DNA of 64,000 nt from V1-33 sp039795165 (GTDB taxonomy: Bacteria; Verrucomicrobiota; Verrucomicrobiia; Verrucomicrobiales; V1-33): NCBI GenBank assembly GCA_039795165.1, contig JBDKER010000023.1, positions 1 through 64,000 of the forward strand. Reading direction: 5' to 3'. Positions 18,001 to 25,877 of this stretch are shown in pieces. Every line of letters starts with the position of its first letter. Position 1 is the stretch's first letter. Position numbers and translations under genes: made by a program. The notes under the pieces are model-generated. The model searched no databases, was not told the DNA's origin, and saw only the letters and a program-made list of their open reading frames with translations.

Positions 18001-21000
18001 GCGATTCACCGGCGGCATCGGCTACACATTCCCCGCAGGCACCATCATTCCATCCGATGGCTTTCTCGTCATCGCCCAGGACCCTGCCACCGTCAAAGCC
18101 CTCTGGGGAACCGACGCCCTCGGACCATGGACGGGCGGCCTCAGCAGCGATGGCGAAATCATCGAACTAAGCACCGCTGCAGGCATCGTCGTCGACACGG
18201 TTGATTACGGCATCCAGACGCCATGGCCGGTATCGCCCAATGGCCAGGGTCCATCCCTTGAACTCGCCCATCCCTCGCTCGACAATGACCTCGGCAGCAA
18301 CTGGCGCGCGTCCACCGGCGGCCCGGCAGCGACAACTTTCGTACCGAGGGGCACCGCAGGATGGAGCTTCCGCCCGGGCCGCACCGAAGCATCCGACCCC
18401 ATCGCCGCATGGACCGAAAACGGCTATGCCCAGGACAGCACATGGCGCGCCGGCACCGCACCCATCGGCCTCTTCAAGATCAATAGCAATACTCCAGTCG
18501 CCACGTTCCCGGAAACAGGCGTCACCCTGCGCACGCAACTGACCGCAGCCGCCACGGGACTGACCACGGACATGGCCACCTACAGCAATGCCAATGTCGA
18601 AGTCGCCAATAACTTCACGGTCAATTACCAGTCGGTCTTCTTCCGACGGTCCTTCGAAATCACCGGCACACCCCCGGCCGCGCTCATGCTCAAAGTCATG
18701 CGGAATGACGCAGCGATCGTCTGGATCAACGGAAGCGAAGTCGCGCGGTTCGGCTTCGCCGCCAATGCTCCAGCCAACCCGCCTGCCAATTTCGGAGCGG
18801 TCTATGAACGCGGTAACGACCCATGGAGCGAGACAGTCCTCACCAATGCGGCGGCTTACCTCGTCAGCGGCACCAACACCATTGCCATCCAGGGCTGGGC
18901 CAACGACCCCCGGCTGCGAGGCGGACCGAATGGCCAGGACGACCCAGCCCTCTACAATATCTTCGATTTCTGCATCGATGCGGAACTGTCCACCGCTGCC
19001 TCCTTCAAGGCCACCCCGGGCTCCCGCAATTCCGTCTTCGATGCCGCCAGCACGGGCCCGGCCATCCGCAGCGTGACCCACTCCCCTCAGCAGCCTCACT
19101 CGGGGAATCCCCTCACCGTCACCGCAAGGATCTCGGACCGTCAGGGGATCGGCAGCGCTTCCCTCCTCTATCAGATCGTGGCCCCCGGCGCCTTCCTGCC
19201 CGCAGAATTGCCCCGCTCCAATACGGAAATTCTCAGCAATGTCGTGGCCAACCCAGACTACCAAAGACTCCCCAATCCAGCCTTCGAAGCCGCCACCGCA
19301 TGGACCTCCATCCCCATGAGCGATGACGGATCGGTCCCGGGCGACACGGCCGGCGATGGCATCTTCACAGCCATCATTCCCCCGCAGCCCCACCGCTCGC
19401 TCGTCCGCTACCGCGTCGCCGCCACCGACACAGCAGGATCATCCAGCCGGGTCCCGGCAGCCGACGACCCGTCCCGCAACTTCGCTGCCTTCGTCTACAA
19501 TGGTACCCCGCCGTACTCGAATGGCCAGTTCACCGCCATCCCCCAGGACCTGGAATCCCTGCCCGTCTACCACTGGATCATGCGGTCAGCCGACTTCGAC
19601 CGCCTCATGGCCTACAACGCCGCGGATCAGTTCGCCAATAATAACCAGCTCAGCGTCCTGCTCGCCCGCCGCTTCTACAATTTCCAGGGTACCCTCGTCT
19701 ACGATGGCAAGGTCTACGACCACGTCGAGATCCGCCTCCGGGGCGGCAACAGCCGCTACAACGGCGCAGGCAAACGCCACTTCCGCTTCAAGTTCCCCCG
19801 CGGCTACCCGTTCGCCGCCAAGGACAACAAAGGCAATCCCTACCCGCGCGACTGGGAAGACATGCTCTTCAATAAGCTCTTTGGAAACAAAGGCGATTAC
19901 GACTGGGGCCTGCCCTACCGCGCCGGCGAAAAACTCTGGGGCCTCCAGGGCATCCCCATGCCCTACAATCACTGGGTACATTTCCGCGTCATCCGCAATG
20001 CCGCGGAATCCGCCAACGCCACCACCGGCAATGACTTCTTCGGCCTCTACCAGGCCCTCGAACTTCCAGACGGACGCAACTTCCTCGCAGCACGCAACCT
20101 CCCCCGCGGGAATTTCTACAAGATGAGCGATTACATCCAGAATGGCGAAATGGATGAACGCTACCAGGCCCCGGGTGCCCCGGACCACGCGGAGGATTTC
20201 GATAACATCCGCTACAATATCCATCCCACCACGCCGCAGGCCGACATGGAGAAGTTCGTCCACATGCCGCTGTGGTACAAATACAACGCCGTCCAGGAAG
20301 CCATCCGCCACTACGACATCTTCATCGAACCCACCGGCCGCCACCGCGTCAAGAACCTCTACTGGTACTTCCACCCCGGCACCCTCAACCCGGATGGCTC
20401 ACGTGCCGAACCACTCGGCCAATGCTGGTTCATGCCATACGACTGGGACGCCAGCTTCGGCCCGAACTGGAACAATGGCTTCGACTTCGTCAATAATGCC
20501 CTCTACAACCGCAACGACGTCCCGGATTCCCCCACATGGCAACTGCCCAAGCCGGACCGTGCGGGCATGCAGATCCAGCACCGCAATGCCATCCGCGAAT
20601 TCCGCGACCTCGTCTTCCACCGGAGCGACCCCGGCAACCGCGGCCCCGTCGACGATATCCTTGACGACGCCGCCTCCACACTCGCCCGCTTCTGGCAGGC
20701 CGATGGCTCCCGCTGGCCCGCCCCCGGTGCCGCTTCATGGCGCTCTCTACCATCGAAGGCCAATGACATGAAGGCGTTCTGCTTCACAGGCTGGAACACC
20801 ATCGCAGGCGAACCAGCCGTCGGATCCGGCGGCCGCGCCGCCTACCTCGACGCCATCTCGGACGGTCTCGATGCCGGCCAACTGCCCGCCACTCCCGCGA
20901 TTTCCTACAGCGGAGCCGTCGGTTTTCCCATCGATGGCCTCCGCTTCTCAGCATCAGCCTTCAGCGATCCCCAAGGACCTGCCACCTTCGCAGCCATTCA

Positions 21001-22159
21001 GTGGCGCGCCGGCGAAATCACCGACCCCACCGCGCCAGACTACAACGCCGCGGACGACCGCATCTTCGAAGCCACGGAAGTCTGGACTTCGGGCGAAATC
21101 ACCAACCCGGCAAGCACCATCACGATTCCAGCCGGCGCCCTCCGCCCAGGCCACACCTACCGCGTCCGCGCCCGCTACAAGGACAATACCGGACGATTCA
21201 GCCACTGGAGCCCGCCCGCTCAGTTCACCAGCACCCCCGGAACAGCAGTGGCATCCCTCCAGCAGTTCCTCCTCATCTCCGAAATCCTCTACAAACCCGC
21301 GGCCCCTTCCGCCGCAGAATCAGCTGCCGGCTTCACCGAGAGCGATTTCGAATTCGTCGAACTCACCAATGCCGGAGTCACCTCCCTCGACCTCACCAGC
21401 GTCCGCTTCACCAAGGGCATCGACTTCGATTTCGTACCCGGAACCACCCTCGCTCCCGGTTCATCCATCGTGGTTGCTGCCAATATACCTGCCTTCACCG
21501 CACGCTACGGCCAAGGCCTACCCGTCGCCGGTTCATGGCAACAAGGCCAGAGTCTCAGCAACGCAGGCGAACAACTGAAACTCAGCTTCGGTGCAGGCGA
21601 CGCCATCCACGACATAACCTACGACGACCGCGCCCCATGGCCCGCCGAAGCGGACCATGGCGGTATCTCGCTCGTCTATGCCGGACCCTCCCCCACGGCT
21701 GGATCCCCGGATCCCCAGGAAGCCGGCAGCAACTGGCAGCCCTCCCAGATCACCGGCGGCACCCCCGGCCGCCAGGAATTCCTCTCCCTCACCGCATGGA
21801 TGCGCGGCAATCAGCAGTCCAACCCCGACGCCGATCCCGATGGTGACGGCTGGTCGCACTTCGCCACCTACGCCTTCGGTCGCGACCTCCGCAGGAACCC
21901 AGCCTCCGCCACGGCAGTCACCGAAGGACCTTCCCAGTTCCTCGAATTCACCTTCATCCGCCGCCGCGGACTCCCGGATACCTCGTGGTCCCCGGAAACC
22001 GCCGCCCATCCAGCCGGCCCATGGTCCCCGGAATCCGTCACCACCACCAGCATCACAAACCTCAGCGATGGCACGGAATCCGTGACCCTCCGCCTCACCG
22101 AACCCACCTCCGCCAGCACGCAGCGCTTCCTGCGCGTCCGCGCCAAAGTGAATCCATGA
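15044..22159 (+). CDS. Giant secreted LamG / Ig / cadherin-like / LTD / CotH-kinase protein
   Basis: The product is 2371 residues with a signal peptide (MKSVTSLRLCTLVSLLGALA). Apparent domains in order: LamG/concanavalin-like (~25-250), Ig-like (~255-340), second LamG (~340-585), Ig-like (~595-675), and two cadherin/Ig-like repeats with the motif YAGSDSFQFQVND (~675-855). A further cadherin-like domain (~855-945), a lamin-tail domain (INEVYYNSPNN, ~950-1065), a galactose-binding-like region (~1130-1320), a CotH-type kinase domain (~1505-1865; GQCWFMPYDWDASFG), a fibronectin-like region and a second lamin-tail domain (ISEILYKP, ~2076-2216) follow. The C-terminal module carries a DADPDGDGW calcium-loop-like motif. 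Such proteins are typical of Verrucomicrobia and Planctomycetes; the target of the CotH domain is unknown. It is probably cell-surface or extracellular. Confidence 0.9.
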   Translation: MKSVTSLRLCTLVSLLGALASADAAVVVNLDATALPLGSLPVWDNLVSDDPGRDFTRNAAGTAAVVNAPGTTPVRSVLLNGGANFYVGPEAPEGIAGSGQRSVEAWVLNPALADEETIIGWGRRGGPDATNFSFNYGANATYGAVGHWGGADMGWNGNPTANLWHHLVYTFDGSTVRLYADGTLRNSAPRTLNTHFRNPASALLKFVVGGQNDANGNPVVTNSGIYLARVRVHDAVLSPGEIAASYFSEAASFGITTPPQVASFSAAPPSFLPAQPVALTWNVVTPPGKPLTSLTISNGIGTVTGNTGSVTIQPETTTTYTITAVNADGTATAQTTVAPRSQPLVLRHRWSFNEPAGPATANVPIPDRIGDAGTAFVRGSGATWTGSGLRLPGGASASAPYADLPNGILSNRSGDATFEGWVSINGSSNWSRLVDFGSSLANGGSELIAPGGTGNGDEYIILSAQIGGTMTQNRFEFREGGVSATADVPVPYTAGSEFHFAIVYDADGGSGGLAQMRYFRNGQLLSSIDTGKPLASIRDNNNWLGRSNWTADANLNGTFNEFRVWDGAMHPEDVAASVAAGPDPDQIPTPFHIDLFAPDRFTIYEGESTTLHWRITDPLSSTSTSIDQGIGTVATPNAGSVTISPGTTTTYTISTSNGASARSQPVTVTVLPAAPITDSQSVLVPLNQPQAITLTARDPRNLPLTWQIVSPPGKGSLSGTAPNLVYTPGKDFAGSDEFTVRTSNGSLVSNLATVRLFIRPDAPVADSQAIEIPSGRPRQIRLTAMDPDNEPLTWSIVSPPSHGSLSGTPPLVTYTPSPGYAGSDSFQFQVNDATLASNAATISLTVCPPSPPQSIALSADRIRTDDTPGRLIARLSAVDPGCRETHSFSLVDGDGSTDNAAFSIIGNQLIAQRDFANALGQRLSVRIRVTDETGLSTERIFAFTVSLPNLHVQINEVYYNSPNNRTRAEFVELHNPLGDPVNLSGWRFTGGIGYTFPAGTIIPSDGFLVIAQDPATVKALWGTDALGPWTGGLSSDGEIIELSTAAGIVVDTVDYGIQTPWPVSPNGQGPSLELAHPSLDNDLGSNWRASTGGPAATTFVPRGTAGWSFRPGRTEASDPIAAWTENGYAQDSTWRAGTAPIGLFKINSNTPVATFPETGVTLRTQLTAAATGLTTDMATYSNANVEVANNFTVNYQSVFFRRSFEITGTPPAALMLKVMRNDAAIVWINGSEVARFGFAANAPANPPANFGAVYERGNDPWSETVLTNAAAYLVSGTNTIAIQGWANDPRLRGGPNGQDDPALYNIFDFCIDAELSTAASFKATPGSRNSVFDAASTGPAIRSVTHSPQQPHSGNPLTVTARISDRQGIGSASLLYQIVAPGAFLPAELPRSNTEILSNVVANPDYQRLPNPAFEAATAWTSIPMSDDGSVPGDTAGDGIFTAIIPPQPHRSLVRYRVAATDTAGSSSRVPAADDPSRNFAAFVYNGTPPYSNGQFTAIPQDLESLPVYHWIMRSADFDRLMAYNAADQFANNNQLSVLLARRFYNFQGTLVYDGKVYDHVEIRLRGGNSRYNGAGKRHFRFKFPRGYPFAAKDNKGNPYPRDWEDMLFNKLFGNKGDYDWGLPYRAGEKLWGLQGIPMPYNHWVHFRVIRNAAESANATTGNDFFGLYQALELPDGRNFLAARNLPRGNFYKMSDYIQNGEMDERYQAPGAPDHAEDFDNIRYNIHPTTPQADMEKFVHMPLWYKYNAVQEAIRHYDIFIEPTGRHRVKNLYWYFHPGTLNPDGSRAEPLGQCWFMPYDWDASFGPNWNNGFDFVNNALYNRNDVPDSPTWQLPKPDRAGMQIQHRNAIREFRDLVFHRSDPGNRGPVDDILDDAASTLARFWQADGSRWPAPGAASWRSLPSKANDMKAFCFTGWNTIAGEPAVGSGGRAAYLDAISDGLDAGQLPATPAISYSGAVGFPIDGLRFSASAFSDPQGPATFAAIQWRAGEITDPTAPDYNAADDRIFEATEVWTSGEITNPASTITIPAGALRPGHTYRVRARYKDNTGRFSHWSPPAQFTSTPGTAVASLQQFLLISEILYKPAAPSAAESAAGFTESDFEFVELTNAGVTSLDLTSVRFTKGIDFDFVPGTTLAPGSSIVVAANIPAFTARYGQGLPVAGSWQQGQSLSNAGEQLKLSFGAGDAIHDITYDDRAPWPAEADHGGISLVYAGPSPTAGSPDPQEAGSNWQPSQITGGTPGRQEFLSLTAWMRGNQQSNPDADPDGDGWSHFATYAFGRDLRRNPASATAVTEGPSQFLEFTFIRRRGLPDTSWSPETAAHPAGPWSPESVTTTSITNLSDGTESVTLRLTEPTSASTQRFLRVRAKVNP

Positions 22160-22237
22160 ACCAGCCACACCGACTCTGCTGGAACTCATCCGCATTTTCC
22201 CATTGCGCCACCCACGCCCACCGTCACGCTCGCAAGC

Positions 22238-22600
22238 ATGACAAGGCTGTTCACCGCCAATAGCGACTACACGGTCGTAGACCGCTCGCCCCTCCAACTC
22301 TCCCCAGGCGACACCGTCACCACTGGCCCGGATGATCCCTCATGGCCAGGCTGGGTCTGGGTCACTTCCAGCGACGGCCGCGGCAGCTACGTTCCCAACG
22401 AAATCCTTCAGCGTTCCCCGGACGCCTCCGCCACCGTGATCCAACCCTTCAGCGCCCGCGACCTCTCCGTCGTCCGCGGCGAAACCGTCACCGCCCTCCG
22501 CGAAGTCCGCGGCTGGCTCTGGTGCCGCAATCAGCAGGAAACCGAAGGCTGGCTCCCCGAATTCGTCCTCTCCCCAGTCAAAGCCAGCAGCAGGGACTGA
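22238..22600 (+). CDS. Double SH3-domain protein
   Basis: The product is 120 residues with two tandem SH3-like domains (about 8-58 and 66-115). Both carry the same core: GWVWVTSSDGRGSYVPNEIL in the first, and GWLWCRNQQETEGWLPEFVL in the second, with matching Trp, Gly and Pro positions. No signal peptide is seen, so it is probably cytoplasmic, possibly a ligand-binding or regulatory adaptor. Small variant-SH3 proteins like this are scattered through bacteria with no assigned role. It begins 78 bp after the giant gene and is convergent with nuoB. No Shine-Dalgarno sequence precedes the ATG. Confidence 0.75.
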   Translation: MTRLFTANSDYTVVDRSPLQLSPGDTVTTGPDDPSWPGWVWVTSSDGRGSYVPNEILQRSPDASATVIQPFSARDLSVVRGETVTALREVRGWLWCRNQQETEGWLPEFVLSPVKASSRD

Positions 22601-22706
22601 ATCCCAGCGGGACGCAATCCATCAAGTACACCAGCGGCCACCCTAACGAAAATAGTGCAGACCTGCTGGCCACCAAGCCAGCCGTCAAGTCCAAGGACCG
22701 CAATGC

Positions 22707-23243
22707 TCAGGCGTTGCGGATCGATTCCAGCAATTCCTTCTTCTGCGCCACAAAGGAAGCCTCGCCCTCGATCTTCCGCTGCAGCCGCATCAGTCCCTCA
22801 AGCAATGCCTCGGGCCGCGGCGGACATCCCGAAATATACACATCCACCGGAATGAGCCGGTCAATTCCCTGCAGCACGGCATAACTCCGGTACATCCCAC
22901 CGGAAGACGCACAGGCCCCCATCGCAATGCACCACTTCGGCTCAGGCATCTGATCCCAGATCCGCTTCACCGCCAAAGCCATTTTGTACGTCACCGTCCC
23001 AGCCACAATCATCACGTCGGCCTGCCGCGGCGAAAACCTCATCACTTCAGCCCCAAACCGCGCAATGTCATAGCGGCTCGACGCCGTCGCCATCAACTCG
23101 ATCGCACAGCACGCCAAGCCCATCGGCATCGGCCAAAGCGAATTCTTCCGCATCCAGTTGATCGCCGTGTCCAGTCGCGTGAAAATAATGTTTCCCTCGA
23201 TCTTGGAATCGTAAGCAGCATTGGTGAGAATCGTGTCAGCCAT
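22707..23243 (-). CDS. nuoB: NADH-quinone oxidoreductase subunit B (NuoB)
   Basis: The product is 178 residues, the normal length for NuoB/PSST, the subunit of respiratory complex I that carries iron-sulfur cluster N2 next to the quinone site. All four N2 ligands are visible: Cys45-Cys46 (GLACCAIEL), Cys111 (GACASSGG) and Cys140 (SGCPPRPE). The start at 23243 (MADTILTN) is preferred over an upstream extension with no homologous look. No other nuo gene is in the window, so this copy is detached from the usual A-N operon. A perfect Rex-type palindrome lies 67 bp upstream (23310-23327), suggesting control by the NADH/NAD+ ratio. Confidence 0.96.
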   Translation of the reverse strand: MADTILTNAAYDSKIEGNIIFTRLDTAINWMRKNSLWPMPMGLACCAIELMATASSRYDIARFGAEVMRFSPRQADVMIVAGTVTYKMALAVKRIWDQMPEPKWCIAMGACASSGGMYRSYAVLQGIDRLIPVDVYISGCPPRPEALLEGLMRLQRKIEGEASFVAQKKELLESIRNA

Positions 23244-23309
23244 GGGAAAATTCGGCTTCTCTTTAGCCTCCGCTGACGGTGGCCACCCGACCTTCTTCCG
23301 CAAGTGCGA

Positions 23310-23327
23310 TTGTGAAAGTTTTCACAA
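23310..23327. promoter_or_regulatory. Rex-type operator upstream of nuoB
   Basis: The 18-bp sequence TTGTGAAAGTTTTCACAA has perfect 8-bp inverted arms around a 2-bp centre. It matches the known Rex redox-repressor consensus TTGTGAA-N4-TTCACAA at every fixed position. It lies 67 bp before the nuoB start on one side and 164 bp before the DksA-like gene start (23492) on the other, so it could serve either. Rex controls NADH dehydrogenase and fermentation genes in other phyla. No rex gene is in this window. Confidence 0.65.
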
Positions 23328-23491
23328 GCGCAGCACCCACCCGCTTCCCCAAGACCACCCAGCCACGGCGAAAAGCAGTTGCGACGGCCCGCCCGCTCGC
23401 TAATGATCCGCCCCCTTTTCCATCCCCAGACTGCGGCCCCTTTCCCTCTCTCCCCCCGCAGACCCCTCAACCCCATCGTCACGTCCCTCCG

Positions 23492-24409
23492 ATGCCAACC
23501 AAATCCAAACCCGCCGCCAAAAAAGCCGCCAGCAAAGCGGCCCCGGCCACCGCCAGCAAAGCCGCACCCTCGAAAAAGAAAGCGGCCGCCCCGGTGAAGA
23601 GCAAAGCAACACCCGCCAAACCAGCCAAACCAGAGAAGGCTCCCGCGAAACCAGCGAAGGCTCCCGTCAAGGCACCAGCGAAACCAGTCAAGGCTTCCAC
23701 AAAGCCGGCCAAGGCTCCCGCCAAAGCAGAGAAACCCGCGCCCGCCCCCAAGGCCGCCGCCCCGAAGCCCGCCGCCAAGGCACCGGCAAAAAAAGCCGCC
23801 CCCGCCGCTCCGACCAAGAAACCTACTGCCACAAAGCCCGCAGGCCGCCCGTTCCCGAAAACGACCCCATTGCCGATCGCCAGACGGACCATCATCCGCG
23901 AGGAATGGACCCCGGATCCCGAAATCCCCATGGCCACCTTCGTCAAAAAACAGAAGGCCCGCCTTCTCGAACTGAAGGACTCCCTCGTCGACAGCGTCTC
24001 CGGCATGGCCAATGAAACCCTCCGCGCCCGCGCGGAAGGCAGCGAAGCCTCTGCCTTCGGCATGCATCAGGCCGACGCCGGAAGCGACGCCTACGACCGC
24101 GACTTCGCCCTCAGCCTCCTCTCCAAGGAACAAGACGCCCTCTACGAAATCGAAGAAGCCCTCAAACGCATCGAACAAGGTACCTACGGCATCTGCGAAA
24201 TGTCTGGCGAGAAAATCCCCCAGGCAAGGCTCGAAGCCCGCCCCTTCGCGCGCTTCACCGTTGATTGTCAGGCAGAATACGAACGCGAAGTCTCCGCCAG
24301 CGGCGGTCGCCGTTCCGTCCGCTCCCTCTTCGGGCTCATGGATTCCGAAGACGACGACGAGGAGGAAGAAGACGGCGGAAAAGAAACAGTTGAAAAGTCG
24401 GATGACTGA
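23492..24409 (+). CDS. DksA/TraR-family protein with a histone H1-like Lys/Ala/Pro N-terminal tail
   Basis: The product is 305 residues. The start at 23492 (MPTKSKPAAKK) is the last ATG before a ~125-residue disordered tail built of Lys, Ala and Pro in short PAKPAKAP-type repeats, like histone H1 or eukaryote-like nucleoid proteins. The C-terminal part (~150-280) is DksA/TraR-like: a coiled coil (ALYEIEEALKRIEQGTYGIC) leads to CEMSGEKIPQARLEARPFAR. The zinc-finger cysteines are mostly lost; only Cys235 and a Cys near 259 remain. An acidic tail (DSEDDDEEEEDGG) ends the protein. DksA relatives bind RNA polymerase; the basic tail suggests DNA contact, which is inference. An in-frame extension to 23279 is non-coding in appearance. 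Confidence 0.82.
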   Translation: MPTKSKPAAKKAASKAAPATASKAAPSKKKAAAPVKSKATPAKPAKPEKAPAKPAKAPVKAPAKPVKASTKPAKAPAKAEKPAPAPKAAAPKPAAKAPAKKAAPAAPTKKPTATKPAGRPFPKTTPLPIARRTIIREEWTPDPEIPMATFVKKQKARLLELKDSLVDSVSGMANETLRARAEGSEASAFGMHQADAGSDAYDRDFALSLLSKEQDALYEIEEALKRIEQGTYGICEMSGEKIPQARLEARPFARFTVDCQAEYEREVSASGGRRSVRSLFGLMDSEDDDEEEEDGGKETVEKSDD

Positions 24410-24507
24410 CCTACCATCCCCGCCCCGCCGCCCTGGGATGGCTCTCCTGTGCAGTCGTCATTCCTGAGCATTCCCTTTTTCATCGACCCTATTCATTACT
24501 CTCTCTC

Positions 24508-24681
24508 ATGCCCCGCGAAATCATCATCCTCGAATGCACGGAAGCCCGCGCCGCCGGGAAAAACCCGTCACGCTACGTCACCACCCGCAACAAGAAGAGC
24601 GTCCGTACCCCGGGCCGCCTTGAAAAGGTAAAGTTCAACCCTGCCATGCAGAAACGGACGGTGCACCGCGAAATCCGCTGA
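24508..24681 (+). CDS. rpmG: 50S ribosomal protein L33
   Basis: The product is 57 residues, the normal length for bL33. The sequence reads MPREIIILECTEARAAGKNP followed by SRYVTTRNKK and ends in MQKRTVHREIR, with the family's YVTTRNKK core and basic tail. Only one cysteine is present (Cys10), so this is the zinc-free form rather than the four-cysteine type. It lies 33 bp upstream of rpsR, and the two small ribosomal genes are probably co-transcribed. The gene is shorter than common ORF length cut-offs. Confidence 0.93.
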   Translation: MPREIIILECTEARAAGKNPSRYVTTRNKKSVRTPGRLEKVKFNPAMQKRTVHREIR

Positions 24682-24714
24682 TCCGCAGCCTCTCACCGCC
24701 AACCTTACTTTCCC

Positions 24715-24954
24715 ATGCAACCGAAGACCCCGCAGCGTCTCATCAACTTCCGCAAGGCGAACAAGCGCATGCCGCGCCGCCGCCTCGACATCAAGATCGA
24801 CAAGCTCAATCACAAAAATCCGGAGTATCTCGCGAAATTCACCACGGAAACCGGCAAGATCCTTCCCCGCCGCCTCACCGGAATTTCTGCGTGGATGCAC
24901 CGCAAGATCACCCGCGAAATCAAGCGGGCGCGTGCCGTCAACCTCGCCCCGTAA
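24715..24954 (+). CDS. rpsR: 30S ribosomal protein S18
   Basis: The product is 79 residues, the usual size for bS18, a small-subunit protein of the platform. The diagnostic C-terminal stretch is clear: GKILPRRLTGISAWMHRKI followed by TREIKRARAVNLAP. The N-terminus lacks the cysteines of the CxxC-containing S18 form, matching the zinc-free L33 next door. It follows rpmG by 33 bp. Two hairpins follow it (24964-24979 and 25004-25031). Confidence 0.94.
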   Translation: MQPKTPQRLINFRKANKRMPRRRLDIKIDKLNHKNPEYLAKFTTETGKILPRRLTGISAWMHRKITREIKRARAVNLAP

Positions 24955-24963
24955 CGGGCCAAT

Positions 24964-24979
24964 CCTGCCCATCGGCAGG
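24964..24979 (+). terminator. Short hairpin after rpsR
   Basis: CCTGCC (24964-24969) pairs with GGCAGG (24974-24979) around a 4-nt loop, followed by TTTGC. It is a short stem with only three T residues, so a weak terminator or processing signal at best. Confidence 0.35.
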
Positions 24980-25003
24980 TTTGCAATAGTCCAAGTCTTT
25001 CCG

Positions 25004-25040
25004 TCAGGGGCGTAACTCGTTGCGCCCCTGATTCTTTTCC
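25004..25040 (+). terminator. Rho-independent terminator between rpsR and folE2
   Basis: TCAGGGGCG (25004-25012) pairs perfectly with CGCCCCTGA (25023-25031), followed by TTCTTTTCC. The 9-bp GC-rich stem with a T-rich tail fits an intrinsic terminator for the rpmG-rpsR transcript. It ends only 15 nt before the folE2 ATG, so it could instead act in the folE2 leader as an attenuator. Confidence 0.7.
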
Positions 25041-25054
25041 TGCGATCCCACCTC

Positions 25055-25837
25055 ATGAGCCTGAAAGACACCCAGAGCGAAAAGGATTCCCGCAATCTCG
25101 CGATCACCCGCGCCGGCATCAGCAGCCTTCGCTACCCCGTGTCCATTCCCAGGCCCGACGGTGGCTCGCTCCACAGCATTGTGACGGCTTCGCTCACCGT
25201 CAGCGTCCCGGCCAGCCAGCGCGGCACGCACATGAGCCGCTTTGTCGAGGAAATGCACGACGCCCACAAGGCAATCGATGCCGCCGGAGCCATCAGCCTT
25301 GCGAAAAAACTGCGCACCCGGCTTCATGCCACGGAAGCACACGTCACCCTCTCGCTCCCATGGTTCATCGGCAAACGCGCCCCCGTGAGCGGCCGCGAAG
25401 CCTTCATGGACTACGAAGTCACATGGGAAGCCGTCGCCACAGGCCGCCGCTCACGGCTCCTCACCACGGTCCGCGTTCCCGTCGGCACCCTCTGTCCCTG
25501 TTCCAAGGCAATCAGCGACCGCGGTGCGCACAACCAGCGCGGCCACGCCACGCTGACGATCGAAACGGCTTCACCCATCTGGCCGGATCAGCTCATTACC
25601 CTCGTAGAGGAAGCCGCCAGCTGCGAACTCTTCAGTCTCCTCAAGCGCCCGGACGAGAAATTCGTCACGGAACGCGCCTACGATAATCCTGTCTTTGTCG
25701 AGGACCTTGTCCGCGAAATCGGCCTGCGCGCCGCCCGTCTCCGCGGTGTCCGCGCATGGCGCGCCGAAGCCGAGAACCTCGAAAGCATCCACAGCCACAA
25801 CGCCATCGCCGTCATCGAAGCCGGACTCTCCCGCTGA
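25055..25837 (+). CDS. folE2: GTP cyclohydrolase FolE2 (type IB)
   Basis: The product is 260 residues, normal for FolE2. It converts GTP to 7,8-dihydroneopterin triphosphate, the first step of folate and queuosine-type deazapurine synthesis, using various divalent metals where FolE needs zinc. The active-site cysteine region GTLCPCSKAISDRGAHNQRG (~142-161) and the N-terminal AGISSLRYPVSI are characteristic. folE2 is often zinc-repressed in bacteria that also have folE; no such site is evident here. folD, another folate gene, lies 13 kb away and is not linked. The next gene starts 40 bp downstream on the same strand. Confidence 0.95.
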   Translation: MSLKDTQSEKDSRNLAITRAGISSLRYPVSIPRPDGGSLHSIVTASLTVSVPASQRGTHMSRFVEEMHDAHKAIDAAGAISLAKKLRTRLHATEAHVTLSLPWFIGKRAPVSGREAFMDYEVTWEAVATGRRSRLLTTVRVPVGTLCPCSKAISDRGAHNQRGHATLTIETASPIWPDQLITLVEEAASCELFSLLKRPDEKFVTERAYDNPVFVEDLVREIGLRAARLRGVRAWRAEAENLESIHSHNAIAVIEAGLSR

Positions 25838-25877
25838 GACGCATCACCCCGCCCCTTTCCCTCCACTCCACCCGTCC

